DNA from: Amycolatopsis bartoniae
Lineage (GTDB): Bacteria; Actinomycetota; Actinomycetes; Mycobacteriales; Pseudonocardiaceae
Assembly: GCF_014191255.1 (NCBI RefSeq)
Contig: NZ_JACHWH010000002.1
Coordinates: 806,001 to 870,000 of the forward strand
DNA length: 64,000 bases
Direction: 5' to 3'
This document shows positions 63,245 to 64,000 of this stretch, piece by piece. The position numbers were made by a program, and so were the translations under genes. The number at the start of each line of letters is the position of its first letter. Position 1 is the first letter of the stretch. The notes beneath the pieces are model-generated. The model made no database searches. It worked only from the letters and a program-made list of their open reading frames with translations, and was not told where the DNA came from.

Positions 63245-64000
63245 CTACCGCACAGTACTGGGGCGCCGGAACGTCAGCGCGACGAGGAACGTGAGCCCGG
63301 CGATCACGGCCGAGACGACGAACGCGTGCGTCATGCCGGTGACCAGAACCTCCCGCGGTGAGCCGGTGGCGTGCCGGGTCGCGGAGCCGAAGACGGTGAC
63401 CAGGATCGCCAGGCCGAGGGTCGCGCCGGTCTGCTGCATGGTCTGCAGCACCCCGCCCGCCGCGCCCGCGTCCCGCGGCGGCACGGTCGCCATGACGATC
63501 ACGTTCAGCGGCGAGAAGGCCAGCCCCATGCCGAGCCCCATCAGCAGCATCGGCACGAGCAGCAGCGGGAAGTACCCGCTGTCCACGGAAAGCCGCGTCA
63601 GCAGCACCAGCCCGGCGGCCATCAGCGTGGTGCCGACGAGCGCGACCGGCTTGGGCCCGAAGCGCGGCAGCAGGCGCGGGATCAGCCGGCTCGTGCCGAA
63701 CACCAGCAGCGCCATCGGCAGGAACGCGAACCCGGTCGCGAGTGCCCCGTAGCCGCGCACCTCCTGCACGTACTGCGCGAGGAAGAAGAACATCGACATC
63801 CCCGCCATCGGCCCGAGGAAGAAGTTCGCGTACGCCGATGCCCGGTTGCGGTCGGCGAACAGGCGCAGTGGCAGCAGCGGCTGGGCGGTGCGCAGCTCGA
63901 CGACGAAGAACACGACGAGCAGGACGACGCCCGCGGCGAGCGAAAGCAGCGTGGTGCGATCGCCCCAACCGTCGCTGGCGGCACGGATGAAGCCGTACAC
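63245..64000 (-). CDS. MFS exporter, DHA2 (EmrB/QacA-like) family, C-terminal part
   Basis: The frame is open at the window edge, so only the last 251 residues are present. They contain seven or so helices, including FFLAQYVQEVRGYGALATGF, AFLPMALLVFGTSRLIPRLL, MLLMGLGMGLAFSPLNVIVM and the DHA2 motif AGAAGGVLQTMQQTGATLGL. The family exports drugs or amphiphilic compounds by proton antiport. The N-terminal half lies beyond base 64000. The stop abuts the small zinc-ribbon gene. Confidence 0.9.
   Translation of the reverse strand: MYGFIRAASDGWGDRTTLLSLAAGVVLLVVFFVVELRTAQPLLPLRLFADRNRASAYANFFLGPMAGMSMFFFLAQYVQEVRGYGALATGFAFLPMALLVFGTSRLIPRLLPRFGPKPVALVGTTLMAAGLVLLTRLSVDSGYFPLLLVPMLLMGLGMGLAFSPLNVIVMATVPPRDAGAAGGVLQTMQQTGATLGLAILVTVFGSATRHATGSPREVLVTGMTHAFVVSAVIAGLTFLVALTFRRPSTVR

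Overview
The window is very GC-rich, with GTG starts, frequent ATGA/GTGA stop-start overlaps and many leaderless-type starts. Three blocks keep the gene order of Mycobacterium tuberculosis: Rv3027c-Rv3032 (1-11655), Rv1329c-Rv1341 (40018-54451) and Rv3042c-Rv3043c (57513-60623). With a full glyoxylate shunt and a RamB-type regulator, this suggests a free-living mycolate-lineage or Pseudonocardiaceae actinomycete, most like Amycolatopsis. The genus is an inference from style and content.

Left part (1-11655): a partial GNAT acyltransferase, an MscS channel, etfB-etfA, a DegV protein, an ATP-binding protein that has lost its AlbA_2 domain, two divergent multi-pass membrane proteins in a clearly lower-GC patch, then methyltransferase, GH57 and GT4 genes matching the 6-O-methylglucose lipopolysaccharide / glycogen-like locus Rv3030-Rv3032. 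Accessory genes separate the etf genes from the polysaccharide genes.

11691-17882 is a tight five-gene minus-strand operon: aromatic amino acid ammonia-lyase with tyrosine-type selectivity residues, a putative haem-dependent tyrosine hydroxylase, a caffeoyl-CoA-type O-methyltransferase, a zinc alcohol dehydrogenase, and a single 723-residue polypeptide that fuses an acyl-CoA ligase to a short-chain dehydrogenase. Together they suggest a small phenylpropanoid-like route from tyrosine.

18139-35511 holds central metabolism and transport: aceB, aceA and the divergent ramB with a RamB-like box; a GT1 glycosyltransferase followed by a deleted SRPBCC remnant; a hexapeptide acyltransferase and a nucleoside hydrolase sharing a mirror-image leaderless promoter; an OhrR-type MarR regulator facing an alpha/beta hydrolase; an acyl-CoA synthetase facing a MarR/ABC exporter operon; and a DprE2-like reductase.

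35710-44643 includes a lipoprotein, bcp, a GntR/MHS-transporter/LamB-YcsF group, and the housekeeping chain rdgB-rph-MBL phosphodiesterase-murI-rhomboid, plus a truncated haemoglobin. Two copies of a roughly 440-bp non-coding element (36773-37214 and 44196-44628) lie between convergent genes. Their long stems differ in sequence between copies but stay base-paired, which is the strongest sign here of an undescribed structured element.

44643-54838: cysM-cysO-mec sulfur-transfer genes, a second divergent ClpS/DUF2017-like pair, a P1 peptidase, canonical DUF2017 and clpS, then pncB-pncA-eda and dinG. The right end carries a hot-dog thioesterase, a decayed alcohol dehydrogenase, an OsmC protein, a PTH2-domain protein coupled to serB, ctaD, an APH-family kinase, an alpha/beta hydrolase, a GNAT, and the C-terminal part of a DHA2-type MFS exporter. 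I saw no tRNA, rRNA, CRISPR array, insertion sequence or phage genes.
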